Origin: Streptomyces sp. NBC_01716
GTDB lineage: Bacteria > Actinomycetota > Actinomycetes > Streptomycetales > Streptomycetaceae
Assembly: GCF_036248275.1 (NCBI RefSeq)
Contig: NZ_CP109181.1
Coordinates: forward strand, 3,224,001-3,288,000
Direction of reading: 5' to 3'
Length of the DNA stretch: 64,000 nt
The translations under genes were made by a program, and so were the position numbers. Positions within the stretch are counted from its first letter, which is position 1, and the number at the start of each line of letters is the position of its first letter. Below the pieces are notes generated by a model. The model saw nothing but the letters and a program-made list of their open reading frames with translations, had not been told where the DNA came from and searched no databases. Below are positions 40,157-48,968 of this stretch, piece after piece.

Positions 40157-41604
40157 CGGGGCTTGGGGGGACTGCCCGGACCGGCCGTACGCATTCGCTG
40201 CGTACGAAGCTGACGCTGATCAATGTGGTGCTGCTCGCTCTGGGGATCACGATAGCGACGGCGGTCAGCCTCTTCGGTCTGCGGCACTATCTGCTCCAGG
40301 CCATCGACTCCGAACTGACCATGTCCCGCGACGGGCTGGAGCGTACGGAGTTGACGGTCAGTCAGATCGAGTCGCTGAGCTCGCTCGCGACGATAGTGGA
40401 GAACATATCCCCGCGCCGGTCGGGCACGGGCATGCTGCCGGCCCCCGACTCGCTCTTCGTCCTCATCGACGCGGAGCGCCGGCCGATCAACTTCGCCGGG
40501 ATCGAGGTGACCGAGCGGCAGCGCCAACTGGCGTGGGCGGTCACCGATCCGACGGCACTGAGCCGGGAGGCCGGCGTCCGCGACGTGATGGTGGACGGCG
40601 AGCCGTACCGGGTGGTGGGGGCCCATCTCAGCGACGGTTCGACCGTACTGATGTCGACGTCCACGAAGGCGGTGCGGGAGAGCCTCTTTCTGGCGCTGAA
40701 GTTCGACACCGCGATCGGCGGTCTGCTGCTGGTGCTGCTCGCCCTGATCACGTTGATGGGCGCGAACCGTACGCTGCGGCCGCTCGGGGACATGGTCGAG
40801 ACGGCGACGGCCATCGCCGAGGGCGACCTGACCCGCCGGGTCCCGGGCCGGCGCGACCCGGTCACCGAGATCGAGCAGCTGCGGCTCGCCCTCAACTCCA
40901 TGCTCCAGCAGGTCGAGTCGGCGTACGTGACGCGCGAGCGCAGCGAGACGCAGCTGCGGCGGTTCGTCGCGGACGCGTCGCACGAGCTGCGTACGCCGCT
41001 GTCCGCGATCCGCGGCTACCTCCAGCTGTACGAGAAGGGCATGCTCGCCGAACCGGCGGAACGCACCCGCGCGCTCGCCAGGATGACCGGCGAGGCGGAC
41101 CGGATGGGCCGGCTCGTCGACGAACTGCTCACCCTGGCAAGGCTGGACCAGCGGCCGGTGCTGCGGCTGCGCCCGGTGGACCTGAGCCGGCTGGTCCGCG
41201 ACGCGGCGGACGACCTGCGTGCGCAGCAGCCCGACCGGCCGCTCGACGTGGCGGCGGCGGGCTCGGTGCTGGTCCAGGCGGACGAGTCAGGGCTGCGGCA
41301 GGTCATCGGCAACCTGCTGGCGAACATCCGCACCCACACACCGCCCGAAGCCCCCGTCCGGGTGGAACTGGGCCGCTCGGACGAGGGCGTGGTCCGGCTG
41401 TGCGTCTCCGACGACGGCCCGGGGATGGCCCACGAGGACGCGGACCGGATATTCGACCGCTTCTTCCGGGCGGGCGGTGGCGGCGCGGGCAGCGGCCTCG
41501 GCATGTCGATCGTCCACGCGGTGGTGCGCTCCCACGGCGGCGAGGTCTCGATCCGAACGTCCCCGGGAACGGGCCTGGCGGTGACGGTGACACTGCCGAG
41601 ATGA
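40153..41604 (+). CDS. Membrane sensor histidine kinase
   Basis: 483 residues from the GTG at 40153. The first helix (LTLINVVLLALGITIATAVS) and a second near 190 (GGLLLVLLALITLMGANRTL) enclose an extracytoplasmic sensor region of about 140 residues. HAMP (TATAIAEGDLTRRVPGRRDP), HisKA with the phospho-His (RRFVADASHELRTPLSAIRG) and HATPase (VIGNLLANIRTHTPPEAPV, VSDDGPGMAHEDADRIFDRF, GSGLGMSIVHAVVRSHGGEV) follow in order. All catalytic boxes are intact. Partner of the response regulator directly upstream; the signal is unknown. Confidence 0.94.
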   Translation: MTGLGGTARTGRTHSLRTKLTLINVVLLALGITIATAVSLFGLRHYLLQAIDSELTMSRDGLERTELTVSQIESLSSLATIVENISPRRSGTGMLPAPDSLFVLIDAERRPINFAGIEVTERQRQLAWAVTDPTALSREAGVRDVMVDGEPYRVVGAHLSDGSTVLMSTSTKAVRESLFLALKFDTAIGGLLLVLLALITLMGANRTLRPLGDMVETATAIAEGDLTRRVPGRRDPVTEIEQLRLALNSMLQQVESAYVTRERSETQLRRFVADASHELRTPLSAIRGYLQLYEKGMLAEPAERTRALARMTGEADRMGRLVDELLTLARLDQRPVLRLRPVDLSRLVRDAADDLRAQQPDRPLDVAAAGSVLVQADESGLRQVIGNLLANIRTHTPPEAPVRVELGRSDEGVVRLCVSDDGPGMAHEDADRIFDRFFRAGGGGAGSGLGMSIVHAVVRSHGGEVSIRTSPGTGLAVTVTLPR

Positions 41605-41664
41605 CGTGCGGGGCCCGCCGCCCTTCCCCGTACGCCGTCCCGGTCTCCGTGTCCCGCCGGCTGT

Positions 41665-42951
41665 TCAGGCCTGGCGGGAGGCGAGTTGGACGACCGTGAC
41701 GTCCGAGGGGGCGCCGACCCGTACCGGCGGGCCCCACGCGCCCGCCCCGCGTGTCACGTAGAGCGACGTGTCGCCGTACTGCTCAAGGCCCGCCAGGGTC
41801 GGGTTGGCGGCCTGGGCGATGTAGGTCGCCGGCCACATCTGGCCGCCGTGCGTGTGACCCGACAGTTGCAGGTCGACGCCGTGCTTCACCGCGTCGTGGA
41901 TGACGACGGGCTGGTGCGCGAGCAGCACCGACGCGCGCGCCGGGTCGCGTCCGCCGAGCGCCTTCTTGAAGTCCGGGCCCTCGCCCTCCTCCTCGCCCGC
42001 GATGTCGTTGACGCCCGCCAGATCGAATCCGGCGATCTCCACGCGGGCGTTCTCCAGCGGGTGCACGCCCAACTCGCGTACGTGGTCGACCCATTCGCCC
42101 GCGTCACCGAAGTACTCGTGGTTACCGGTGACGAAGTACGACCCGTGCCGCGCCGTCAGCTGGGCCAGCGGCTCGGCCGCCGAGCCCAGGTCGGCGACGG
42201 TCCCGTCGACCAGGTCGCCGACGATCGTGATGAGGTCGGGGTTGGTGGAGTTGATGGTGTCCACGACACGCTGCGCGTGGGCCCGGCCCAGCAGCGGGCT
42301 GAGGTGGATGTCGCTGACGACGGCGATCCGGTAGCCGTGCGCGGCGCGCGGCAGCTTCGCGAGCGGGACCGTGACGCGCTTGACGGTGGGGCCGCGCAGT
42401 ACGTTCGCCGTGCCATACCCGACGGTGGCGAGCGCGGCGGCGGCAGCGGCGCCGCCGACGACGCGGGAGACGAAGAGCCGCCGGGAGGGATCGGCGGCCT
42501 GGGCGGCCGGAGCGGTGTCGGTACCCGGGCCGGCCGGGGTGCCCGCCCCGGCGCCCGCGCCCACGGTCACCGGCTCCTCGGCGGGCGCGGGCTCGGTGGC
42601 CGTCGCCGTACCCCCCGCGGCTGCGGCCCGACGGTCGAGCACCCGGCTCAGCAGCGGCCGTACGGCTTCGCCCACCAGCAGCGCCAGCAGCAGATACATC
42701 AGCATCGCCAGCCACATGTACGCGGGCCAGCCGAGGATCTGCTTCAGGGAGAACGGCAACGCCTCGCCCCGGCCCAACCCCACACCGGCGACGGTCAGGA
42801 CCGGCAGCAGGACCAGCACGGCGGTGCCGACCTTGCGGGCCGTACCCCCCGCGGCCGTCGTGTCGCGGACCAGGCGCCGCCATATGTAGTAATGCGCGCC
42901 CGCCACCAATGTGACAGCGACAAGCGCCATCAGGACTACCACCACGATCAC
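41665..42951 (-). CDS. Membrane-anchored metallophosphoesterase
   Basis: A 428-residue calcineurin-like phosphoesterase of the YaeI/YkuE type. The N-terminal ~180 residues hold several membrane helices (VVVLMALVAVTLVAGAHYY; VLVLLPVLTVAGVGLGRGEA) and an Ala/Thr/Pro-rich linker. The catalytic domain has the full metal set: IAVVSDIHLSPLLGRAHAQR (D-x-H), ITIVGDLVDG (GDxxD), YFVTGNHEYFGDAGEW (GNH[ED]), VLLAHQPVVI (H) and LQLSGHTHGGQMWPA (GHTH). Relatives hydrolyse UDP-DAG-type lipids or other phosphodiesters; the substrate here is not determined. The gene faces the kinase gene tail to tail. Confidence 0.92.
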   Translation of the reverse strand: MIVVVVLMALVAVTLVAGAHYYIWRRLVRDTTAAGGTARKVGTAVLVLLPVLTVAGVGLGRGEALPFSLKQILGWPAYMWLAMLMYLLLALLVGEAVRPLLSRVLDRRAAAAGGTATATEPAPAEEPVTVGAGAGAGTPAGPGTDTAPAAQAADPSRRLFVSRVVGGAAAAAALATVGYGTANVLRGPTVKRVTVPLAKLPRAAHGYRIAVVSDIHLSPLLGRAHAQRVVDTINSTNPDLITIVGDLVDGTVADLGSAAEPLAQLTARHGSYFVTGNHEYFGDAGEWVDHVRELGVHPLENARVEIAGFDLAGVNDIAGEEEGEGPDFKKALGGRDPARASVLLAHQPVVIHDAVKHGVDLQLSGHTHGGQMWPATYIAQAANPTLAGLEQYGDTSLYVTRGAGAWGPPVRVGAPSDVTVVQLASRQA

Positions 42952-42967
42952 GAGCCGATTCCCCTTT

Positions 42968-43258
42968 TTATCCCTGTCGCTGTCTCTGTACTACGTGCTC
43001 GTCACCGCGTTCGTTCCTCAACTCGCCGCGCCAGGCGCGGACTCCACGGAACCCCACCGCCCCCACCCCCGTCCCCAGAAGAAAGGACGTGATGGCGAGC
43101 AGCAGATGCACCCAGAAGTAACCCGTGGGGTCACCGGCGTCGTCGAAGGCGAGTCCGCTGCCGTCCTGCCACAGATTTTTGACGAAAGTGATCCAGATGA
43201 ACCAGCTCCACACCCCGAAGGCGAGCAGGAACCAGGACACGGGGCGGCTGAGCTTCAT
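42968..43258 (-). CDS. SCO4848-type small membrane protein
   Basis: A 96-residue protein with two predicted membrane helices, SWFLLAFGVWSWFIWITFVK and FWVHLLLAITSFLLGTGVG, joined by a polar stretch (NLWQDGSGLAFDDAGDPTGY) and ending in a charged tail. The ATG at 43258 gives this length; the frame is open much further upstream. Placement beside a D-Ala-D-Ala carboxypeptidase matches the streptomycete protein family named after SCO4848, as I recall it. The function is unknown. It ends 16 bp before the metallophosphoesterase start on the same strand, so the two are likely co-transcribed. Confidence 0.76.
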   Translation of the reverse strand: MKLSRPVSWFLLAFGVWSWFIWITFVKNLWQDGSGLAFDDAGDPTGYFWVHLLLAITSFLLGTGVGAVGFRGVRAWRGELRNERGDEHVVQRQRQG

Positions 43259-43439
43259 GAATCCAGTATCGCCGGAGCCCTCCCCACCGCTTCGCCGGGG
43301 GCGGCCCGGCCGGGAGGGCGGCGAGGCCGCCGGAACGGTGCCACGCGGGTGGCCGGAAAGTGCTCTGTCCCAGCGGTGGAGGCGGCCGGTCCGCCCGCCG
43401 GTGTTCGGATCACCCGTCAGGCCATGTACGTTTTCGACC

Positions 43440-44738
43440 GTGTCCGCACTGAGAAAGACCGCCTTGACGGTCCTTGCCGCCGCGTTGCTGCCCGTTCTGA
43501 CCGCCGCGCCCGTTCTGGCGGACGACGCGAACGACGCGAACACGGAGAAGTCCGAGGACAAGCAGCCGAAGCCGCCGGCGGCGATGTCGACGGTCGGCGG
43601 CACTCTCCTCGGCAAACCCGGCACCCAGGTGAATCTCGCCCCCGGCGTGCCCGTGCTGCCGAAGAAGCTGACCGGCAGGTCCTGGATCGTCGCGGACGCC
43701 GAGAGCGGCGATGTCCTCGCCTCGCACAACGCGCACTGGCGGCTGCCGCCCGCTTCGACGCTCAAGATGCTGTTCGCGGACACGGTCCTGCCCGTGCTGC
43801 CGAAGACCGAGTCCCACAAAGTGACGCCCGAGGACCTGGCCGGCATCGGCGAGGGCAGCAGTCTGGTCGGCGTGAAGGAGAACAGCACGTACACCGTCCA
43901 CGACCTGTGGATGGGTGTCTTCCTGCGCTCGGGCAACGACGCGGTGCATGTGCTGTCCCAGATGAACGGCGGCGTCGGCAAGACGGTCGCCGACATGAAC
44001 AAGCACGCGGCCGAACTGAAGGCGCTCGACACGAATGTCGTCTCGCCGGACGGTTACGACGAGAAGGGGCAGGTCTCCAGCGCGTACGACCTCACCCTGA
44101 TCGCCCGCTCCGGGCTGCAGAAGAAGGACTTCCGGGAGTACTCGTCGACGGTCCGGGTGCAGTTCCCCGGCGAGGAGAAGAAGCCGAAGAAGGGCAAGAA
44201 GGCCCCGAAGCGGGAGACGTTCGAGATCCAGAACACCAACCGGCTGCTGACCGGGGACTCCGGCCTCGACCCGTACAAAGGGATCGCCGGGGTCAAGAAC
44301 GGCAACACCACCAACGCGGGGTCGACCTTCACCGGTGTCGCCGAGCGCGACGGCAGGGTCCTGCTGGTGACGGTCATGAACCCGTCCGAGGAGGAGGGTC
44401 TTGCGGTCTACCAGGAGACGGCCAGGCTGCTGGACTGGGGCTTCACCGCCGCCGGAAAGGTCGAACCGATCGGCGAGCTGGTGAAGCCCGGAACGGCCGA
44501 CGGCGGCTCCGACAAGGAGGCTGTCGGGGACGACTCGGGCGACAAGAGCGAGGCCGGGGGCAGCGGCGGTACGGACCAGGCCGGGCTCGGCGACAAGGCT
44601 TCCGCGTCGGGGTCCAGCGGCATGGGAATCGCGGTGGCCATCGCGGGCGGCGCGCTGCTGCTGCTGGCGGCGGCCGTGTTCCTGGTCAACCGCCGCTGGC
44701 CACTGCCGGACCTGGTCAAGCGCCTGCCGGGCCGCTAG
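43440..44738 (+). CDS. D-alanyl-D-alanine carboxypeptidase (class A low-mass PBP)
   Basis: 432 residues from the GTG at 43440. A signal peptide (RKTALTVLAAALLPVLTAAP, cleavage near ADDAND) leads into the peptidase S11 domain, which trims the terminal D-Ala of peptidoglycan stem peptides outside the membrane. Active-site motifs are S106-TLK (PPASTLKML), SGN at 164-166 (LRSGNDAVHV) and KNG at 286-288 (VKNGNTTNAG) where most S11 enzymes have K-T/S-G. A Gly/Ser/Asp-rich linker precedes a C-terminal membrane helix (GIAVAIAGGALLLLAAAVFL) with a basic tail. It overlaps the convergent yihY-like gene by 23 bp. Confidence 0.92.
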   Translation: MSALRKTALTVLAAALLPVLTAAPVLADDANDANTEKSEDKQPKPPAAMSTVGGTLLGKPGTQVNLAPGVPVLPKKLTGRSWIVADAESGDVLASHNAHWRLPPASTLKMLFADTVLPVLPKTESHKVTPEDLAGIGEGSSLVGVKENSTYTVHDLWMGVFLRSGNDAVHVLSQMNGGVGKTVADMNKHAAELKALDTNVVSPDGYDEKGQVSSAYDLTLIARSGLQKKDFREYSSTVRVQFPGEEKKPKKGKKAPKRETFEIQNTNRLLTGDSGLDPYKGIAGVKNGNTTNAGSTFTGVAERDGRVLLVTVMNPSEEEGLAVYQETARLLDWGFTAAGKVEPIGELVKPGTADGGSDKEAVGDDSGDKSEAGGSGGTDQAGLGDKASASGSSGMGIAVAIAGGALLLLAAAVFLVNRRWPLPDLVKRLPGR

Positions 44739-45684
44739 GGCGTATACGCGTCGCGCCGGGCGGCGGGAAGCCTCCCGCACTCGGCGCGTCCGCCGCTCCG
44801 TCCGGCGGTCCCGTCGGCTGCTCGTCCCCGCTCGGGTGGCTCGGTGTCGCCGTCCAGGCCGCGCAGAACAGCGTCAGCTTCGCCGTGAAGTTGATCCACA
44901 GCAGCAGCGCGACGGGCACCCCGAACGCGCCGTACATGCTCTTGCCCGCGACGTCCCGCACATAGCCGCCCAGCAGCAGCTTGAGCGCTTCGAAGCCGAG
45001 CGCGCCGATGACGGCCGCGACGATCAGCCGGCGCCGCGGCGGCCGTACGCCGGGCATCAGCGTCAGTACGTACAGCAGGATCAGGAAGGCCGCCGCGGCG
45101 GCGAGCGCGATCGCCGCGATCTGGAGGAGGACATCGCCCACGCCGTCCTCCTTGATACCGAGCTGACGGGCGGTCCAGCTGACGGCCGTGGAGCCGAGGG
45201 CCGACGCGCCGATCGAGACGAGACCGGTGACGCCCAGGCCGACGAGGATGATCGTGTCCTTGCCCTTCTGCAGGAAGGGGTTGCCCTCGTTCACGTCGTC
45301 CAGCTCCCAGACGGCGCGCAGACACCCCCGCACCTGGCCGACCCAGCTGACGCCGGTGAACAGCAGCAGGGCACCGGCCACCAGCCCCACCGTTCCCGCG
45401 TTCTGGACCAGTGAGTTGATGTCCAGCTGGTCGGAGATACCGGGTACCTGCTCGGTGATGTTGTGCTTGAGACGGTCGAGCTCGTCCGTGCTCAGCAGCG
45501 CGGCCCCGATCGCCGCGCCGACGGTGATCAGCGGGAAGAGCGCCAGGAAGCTGATGAAGGTGATCGCCGCCGCGAGCCTGGTCCAGTGGGTGCGTTCGAG
45601 GGTCTCGAAGGAACGCCAGGCGTGGGTCAGCATCAGCCCGGCCACGAGGGGGCCGACGACGGGGAGTTTTTTCAGCCAGTCCAT
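44716..45684 (-). CDS. YihY/BrkB-family inner-membrane protein
   Basis: 322 residues, six predicted membrane helices. Family signposts are RLAAAITFISFLALFPLITV in helix 1-2, GLVAGALLLFTGVSWVGQVR, WELDDVNEGNPFLQKGKDTI and the final GAFGVPVALLLWINFTAKLT. The C-terminal 35 residues are Pro/Gly-rich. The family was once called ribonuclease BN, but that assignment was wrong; its role is unknown, probably in the envelope. It overlaps the end of the carboxypeptidase gene on the opposite strand. Confidence 0.9.
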   Translation of the reverse strand: MDWLKKLPVVGPLVAGLMLTHAWRSFETLERTHWTRLAAAITFISFLALFPLITVGAAIGAALLSTDELDRLKHNITEQVPGISDQLDINSLVQNAGTVGLVAGALLLFTGVSWVGQVRGCLRAVWELDDVNEGNPFLQKGKDTIILVGLGVTGLVSIGASALGSTAVSWTARQLGIKEDGVGDVLLQIAAIALAAAAAFLILLYVLTLMPGVRPPRRRLIVAAVIGALGFEALKLLLGGYVRDVAGKSMYGAFGVPVALLLWINFTAKLTLFCAAWTATPSHPSGDEQPTGPPDGAADAPSAGGFPPPGATRIRPSGPAGA

Positions 45685-45850
45685 GACGGAGACCTGCCCT
45701 CGGATCGGAGAACCAACGGTCAGGTACCCCGAAAGCCGGTCCTCACGTCATCGTTCACCGACACCCACCCAACCACCCATTCATACGAGTACAGCGGCAA
45801 ATACGGCTTACAACGCAAAGAATGACGTTTAGGGCGATACCGTCTCGACC

Positions 45851-47272
45851 ATGCCTGCCGAGATCGCCGACCCTGTCACCGGCTGGGGCCGCACCGCCCC
45901 CACGGCCGCCGCCCGTCTCGTACGGCCGCGTTCTTATGAGGAGGCGGCCCGCGCCGTACGCGACTGCGGTACGCGCGGCGGCATCCCGCGCGGTCTCGGC
46001 CGCGCGTACGGCGACGCGGCGCAGAACGCGGGCGGCTCCCTCATCGACATGACCGCCCTGGACCGCGTCCTGTCCGTCGACGCCGAGGCCGGGATCGTCG
46101 AGTGCGAGGCGGGGATCAGCCTGCACCGGCTGATGGAAGTGCTGCTGCCGCTGGGCTGGTTCGTGCCGGTGACGCCCGGGACCCGTCATGTCACGGTCGG
46201 CGGGGCGATCGGCTCCGACGTCCACGGCAGGAACCACCAGGTGTCGGGCGCGTTCTCCCGCCACGTGCTCTCCCTGGACCTGCTCACCGCCGACGGCGAC
46301 GTGACGACGGTCGTCCCCGGCACGCCCCTGTTCGACGCGACGGCGGGCGGCATGGGGCTGACGGGAGTGATCCTCAGCGCGACGTTCCGGCTGCACCCCG
46401 TCGAGACCTCCCTGATGTCCGTCGACACCGAACGCGCCACGGACCTCGACGATCTGATGGACCGTCTCACCACGTCCGGCCGGCACCACCGCTACTCGGT
46501 CGCCTGGATCGATCTGCTCGCCGGCGGCTCCTCCTTGGGACGCTCGGTCCTCACGCACGGCGAACACACGACACTTGACGCGCTGTCCGCGCATGCCGCG
46601 CGGGGACGCGGCGGCCTGGGCGGCTGGGGCGAGTGGGGCAGCCGCGGGGCGGCGGCCCGCGCCCGCAGACAGCCGCTCGCCTTCCGGCCCGGACAGCTGC
46701 CCGGCGCGCCCTCCTACGTAGCCCAGGGGCTGCTGGGGCGGACGGCGGCCGGGCTCTTCAACGAGCTCTGGTACCGCGGGGCGGGGCGCGCACGGACCGG
46801 TGAACTCCAGCGCATCTCGGCCTTCTTCCACCCGCTGGACGGAGTGCCGCACTGGAACCGTCTGTACGGACGCGGCGGCTTCGTCCGGTACCAGTTCGTC
46901 GTCGGACACGGCCAGGAGGAGGCGCTGATCCGGATCGTGCGGCGCATCGTCCGGCGCGGCTGTCCCGCCCCGCTCGCCGTACTCAAGCGGTTCGGCGCGG
47001 GCGATCCCGGCTGGCTCTCCTTCCCCATGGCCGGCTGGACCCTCTCCCTGGACGTCCCCGCCGACCGGACCGGTCTTGGGCCCTTCCTCGACGAGCTGGA
47101 CGAGGACGTCGCCGCCGCCGGGGGCCGGGTCTGTCTCGCGAAGGACTCGCGGCTGCGGCCCGAACTGCTGGCCGCGATGTATCCGCGGCTGGACGAGTTC
47201 CGGGCGCTGCGGGCCGAACTCGACCCGCGCGCGGTCTTCGTCTCCGATCTCTCCCGCCGGCTCTCGATCTGA
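45851..47272 (+). CDS. DprE1-like FAD-linked oxidoreductase
   Basis: A 473-residue oxidoreductase of the FAD_binding_4/ALO group, resembling mycobacterial DprE1 (decaprenyl-phosphoryl-ribose 2'-oxidase). The FAD domain contains GIPRGLGRAYGDAAQNAGGS and VTPGTRHVTVGGAIGSDVHG, then NHQVSGAFSRHVLSLDLLTA. The C-terminal half reads APLAVLKRFGAGDPGWLSFP, GWTLSLDVPADRTGL and CLAKDSRLRPELLAAMYPRL. The catalytic Lys is present (K431). The position of the drug-binding Cys387 of M. tuberculosis is Ser399. A DprE2-like reductase follows after 92 bp, so the pair probably epimerises a polyprenyl-phosphate sugar for the envelope. The exact lipid substrate in this organism is inferred. Confidence 0.86.
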   Translation: MPAEIADPVTGWGRTAPTAAARLVRPRSYEEAARAVRDCGTRGGIPRGLGRAYGDAAQNAGGSLIDMTALDRVLSVDAEAGIVECEAGISLHRLMEVLLPLGWFVPVTPGTRHVTVGGAIGSDVHGRNHQVSGAFSRHVLSLDLLTADGDVTTVVPGTPLFDATAGGMGLTGVILSATFRLHPVETSLMSVDTERATDLDDLMDRLTTSGRHHRYSVAWIDLLAGGSSLGRSVLTHGEHTTLDALSAHAARGRGGLGGWGEWGSRGAAARARRQPLAFRPGQLPGAPSYVAQGLLGRTAAGLFNELWYRGAGRARTGELQRISAFFHPLDGVPHWNRLYGRGGFVRYQFVVGHGQEEALIRIVRRIVRRGCPAPLAVLKRFGAGDPGWLSFPMAGWTLSLDVPADRTGLGPFLDELDEDVAAAGGRVCLAKDSRLRPELLAAMYPRLDEFRALRAELDPRAVFVSDLSRRLSI

Positions 47273-47364
47273 CGCCCCGGGCCCCCGAATCCAGCCGGCC
47301 CTCCGACCCCACTGATCCGTCCGTGGCCCTCGCCCCGCACCCTCGCTGCAAGGAGCACCGCACC

Positions 47365-48120
47365 ATGAAGGACGCCTTCGGCATTCCGCAGTCCCTGCTC
47401 GTCCTCGGCGGGACGTCCGAGATCGCGCTGGCCACGGCACGTCGGCTGATCGCGCGCCGTACGCGTACGGTCTGGCTGGCCGGCCGCGCCTCGGCCGCGC
47501 TCGACGCCGCCGCCGACCATCTCCGCGCCCAGGGCGCTGACGTCCGCACGGTCGACTTCGACGCGCTCGACCCGGCCTCGCACGCCGAGGTGCTGGGCAA
47601 GGTCTTCGCGGAGGGCGACATCGACATGACGCTGCTCGCCTTCGGCGTACTCGGCGACCAGGCGCACGACGAGGCGGATCCGGCCTCCGCCGTCAGGGTC
47701 GCGCAGACCAACTACACGGGGGCGGTCTCGGCCGGTCTGGTGTGCGCGGCGGCGATGCAGACGCAGGGGCACGGATCGCTGGTGGTGCTGTCGTCGGTGG
47801 CCGGTGAGCGGGCGCGGCGCGCCAATTTCATCTACGGGTCGAGCAAGGCGGGCCTGGACGCGTTCGCGCAGGGGCTCGGGGACGCGATGTACGGCACCGG
47901 GGTGCATGTGATGGTCGTGCGGCCCGGCTTCGTACGGACGAGGACGACGGCGGGGCGGGAGGAGACACCGCTGGCCACGACCCCGGAGGCGGTCGCTGTG
48001 GCCGTGGAGCTGGGGCTGCGGCGGCGCTCGGAGACGGTGTGGGTGCCGGGGGCGCTGCGGGTGGCGATGTCGCTGGTGAGGCATCTGCCGAGGTCGCTCT
48101 TCCGGCGGCTGCCGGTCTGA
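47365..48120 (+). CDS. DprE2-like short-chain dehydrogenase
   Basis: 251 residues from the ATG at 47365, with AAGGAG 9 bases upstream. It has the Rossmann motif near the start (LLVLGGTSEIALATARRLIA), the catalytic Ser in SLVVLSSVAGERARRANF and Y-x-x-x-K in IYGSSKAGLDAFAQGLGDAM. It ends in a hydrophobic amphipathic tail (ALRVAMSLVRHLPRSLFRRL), a feature of DprE2 that may hold it near the membrane. Together with the preceding FAD enzyme it would reduce the 2'-keto intermediate and complete epimerisation of the lipid-linked pentose. An in-frame GTG at 47323 would add 14 residues. Confidence 0.84.
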   Translation: MKDAFGIPQSLLVLGGTSEIALATARRLIARRTRTVWLAGRASAALDAAADHLRAQGADVRTVDFDALDPASHAEVLGKVFAEGDIDMTLLAFGVLGDQAHDEADPASAVRVAQTNYTGAVSAGLVCAAAMQTQGHGSLVVLSSVAGERARRANFIYGSSKAGLDAFAQGLGDAMYGTGVHVMVVRPGFVRTRTTAGREETPLATTPEAVAVAVELGLRRRSETVWVPGALRVAMSLVRHLPRSLFRRLPV

Positions 48121-48144
48121 CGGCCTTCTTCAGGAGGGCGCCGG

Positions 48145-48741
48145 CTACTGCCGCAGGGACGAGGTCGCGGGCAGATCGACGGGGGTGCTCTGCGAGGGCA
48201 CTCCCGAGATCTCCGTACCGCCCCCGAAGGCGTACTCGTGCAGCATCCGCCACACGCCGTCGGCGCCCTGCTCGTAGAGCCCGAAGGACGCGCAGCTCCA
48301 GCGGGCGGTGTAATCGCCCAGCTCCTCGTACGCCCGGTCCATCGCCTCCTCGGAGATGCCGTGCGCCACGGTCACATGGGGGTGGTACGGGAACTGGAGC
48401 TCCCGCACCAGCGGCCCCGACGCGTCCCTGACCCGCTTCTGGAGCCAGGTGCACGCCGCGGCACCCTCGACGACCTGGACGAATACCACCGGCGACAGCG
48501 GGCGGAAGGTGCCCGTGCCGTAGAGCCGCATCGGGAAGGGGCGGCCCGCCGTGGCGACCGAGGCGAGGTGGGCCTCGATGGTGGGCAGCGTCGCGGCGTC
48601 GACCTCGGTCGGCGGCAGGAGCGTGACGTGGGTGGGAATGCCGTGCGCGGCGGGATCGCCGAAGCCCGCGCGGCGCTCCTGGAGCAGGCTGCCGTACGGC
48701 TCCGGGACCGCGATCGAAACGCCGAGCGTTACGGTCCCCAC
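48145..48741 (-). CDS. 2'-5' RNA ligase / 2H phosphodiesterase family protein
   Basis: 198 residues with the two HxT motifs that form the active site of 2H phosphoesterases: PTHVTLLPPTEVDAATL and YHPHVTVAHGISEEAM. Members open or hydrolyse 2',3'-cyclic phosphates or link RNA ends with 2'-5' bonds. The GTG at 48741 is the start, with GAGGAG 6 bases upstream. The C-terminal 60 residues (WSCASFGLYEQGADGVWRML) are usual for the actinobacterial members. The physiological RNA or nucleotide substrate is unknown. Confidence 0.88.
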   Translation of the reverse strand: MGTVTLGVSIAVPEPYGSLLQERRAGFGDPAAHGIPTHVTLLPPTEVDAATLPTIEAHLASVATAGRPFPMRLYGTGTFRPLSPVVFVQVVEGAAACTWLQKRVRDASGPLVRELQFPYHPHVTVAHGISEEAMDRAYEELGDYTARWSCASFGLYEQGADGVWRMLHEYAFGGGTEISGVPSQSTPVDLPATSSLRQ

Positions 48742-48926
48742 GTCGTTCTCCTCAGTCCTTGTGTGTGCGAGTGGTGCGTGCTGCGTGTGTCCTGCCCGGT
48801 GAGGCGGTGCCGCGTGGCCGATTCCGTCCCTGCGTCAGTGTGACGCTCGTACCGCCCGGCTGGCCAGGGTCCTTGGTCAGCAGTACGCGGGCGGCCCGGA
48901 TGCGGTAAGGGGCCGGGCGTCCGACC

Positions 48927-48960
48927 GGGGCGGGCGGACCGGTCCCGGCCCGCCCGCCCC
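48927..48960 (-). terminator. Terminator of trpS
   Basis: GGGGCGGGCGG (48927-48937) pairs with CCGCCCGCCCC (48950-48960), an 11-bp all-GC stem with a 12-base loop, 8 bases beyond the trpS stop codon. Confidence 0.65.
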
Positions 48961-48968
48961 GGAGGGGT

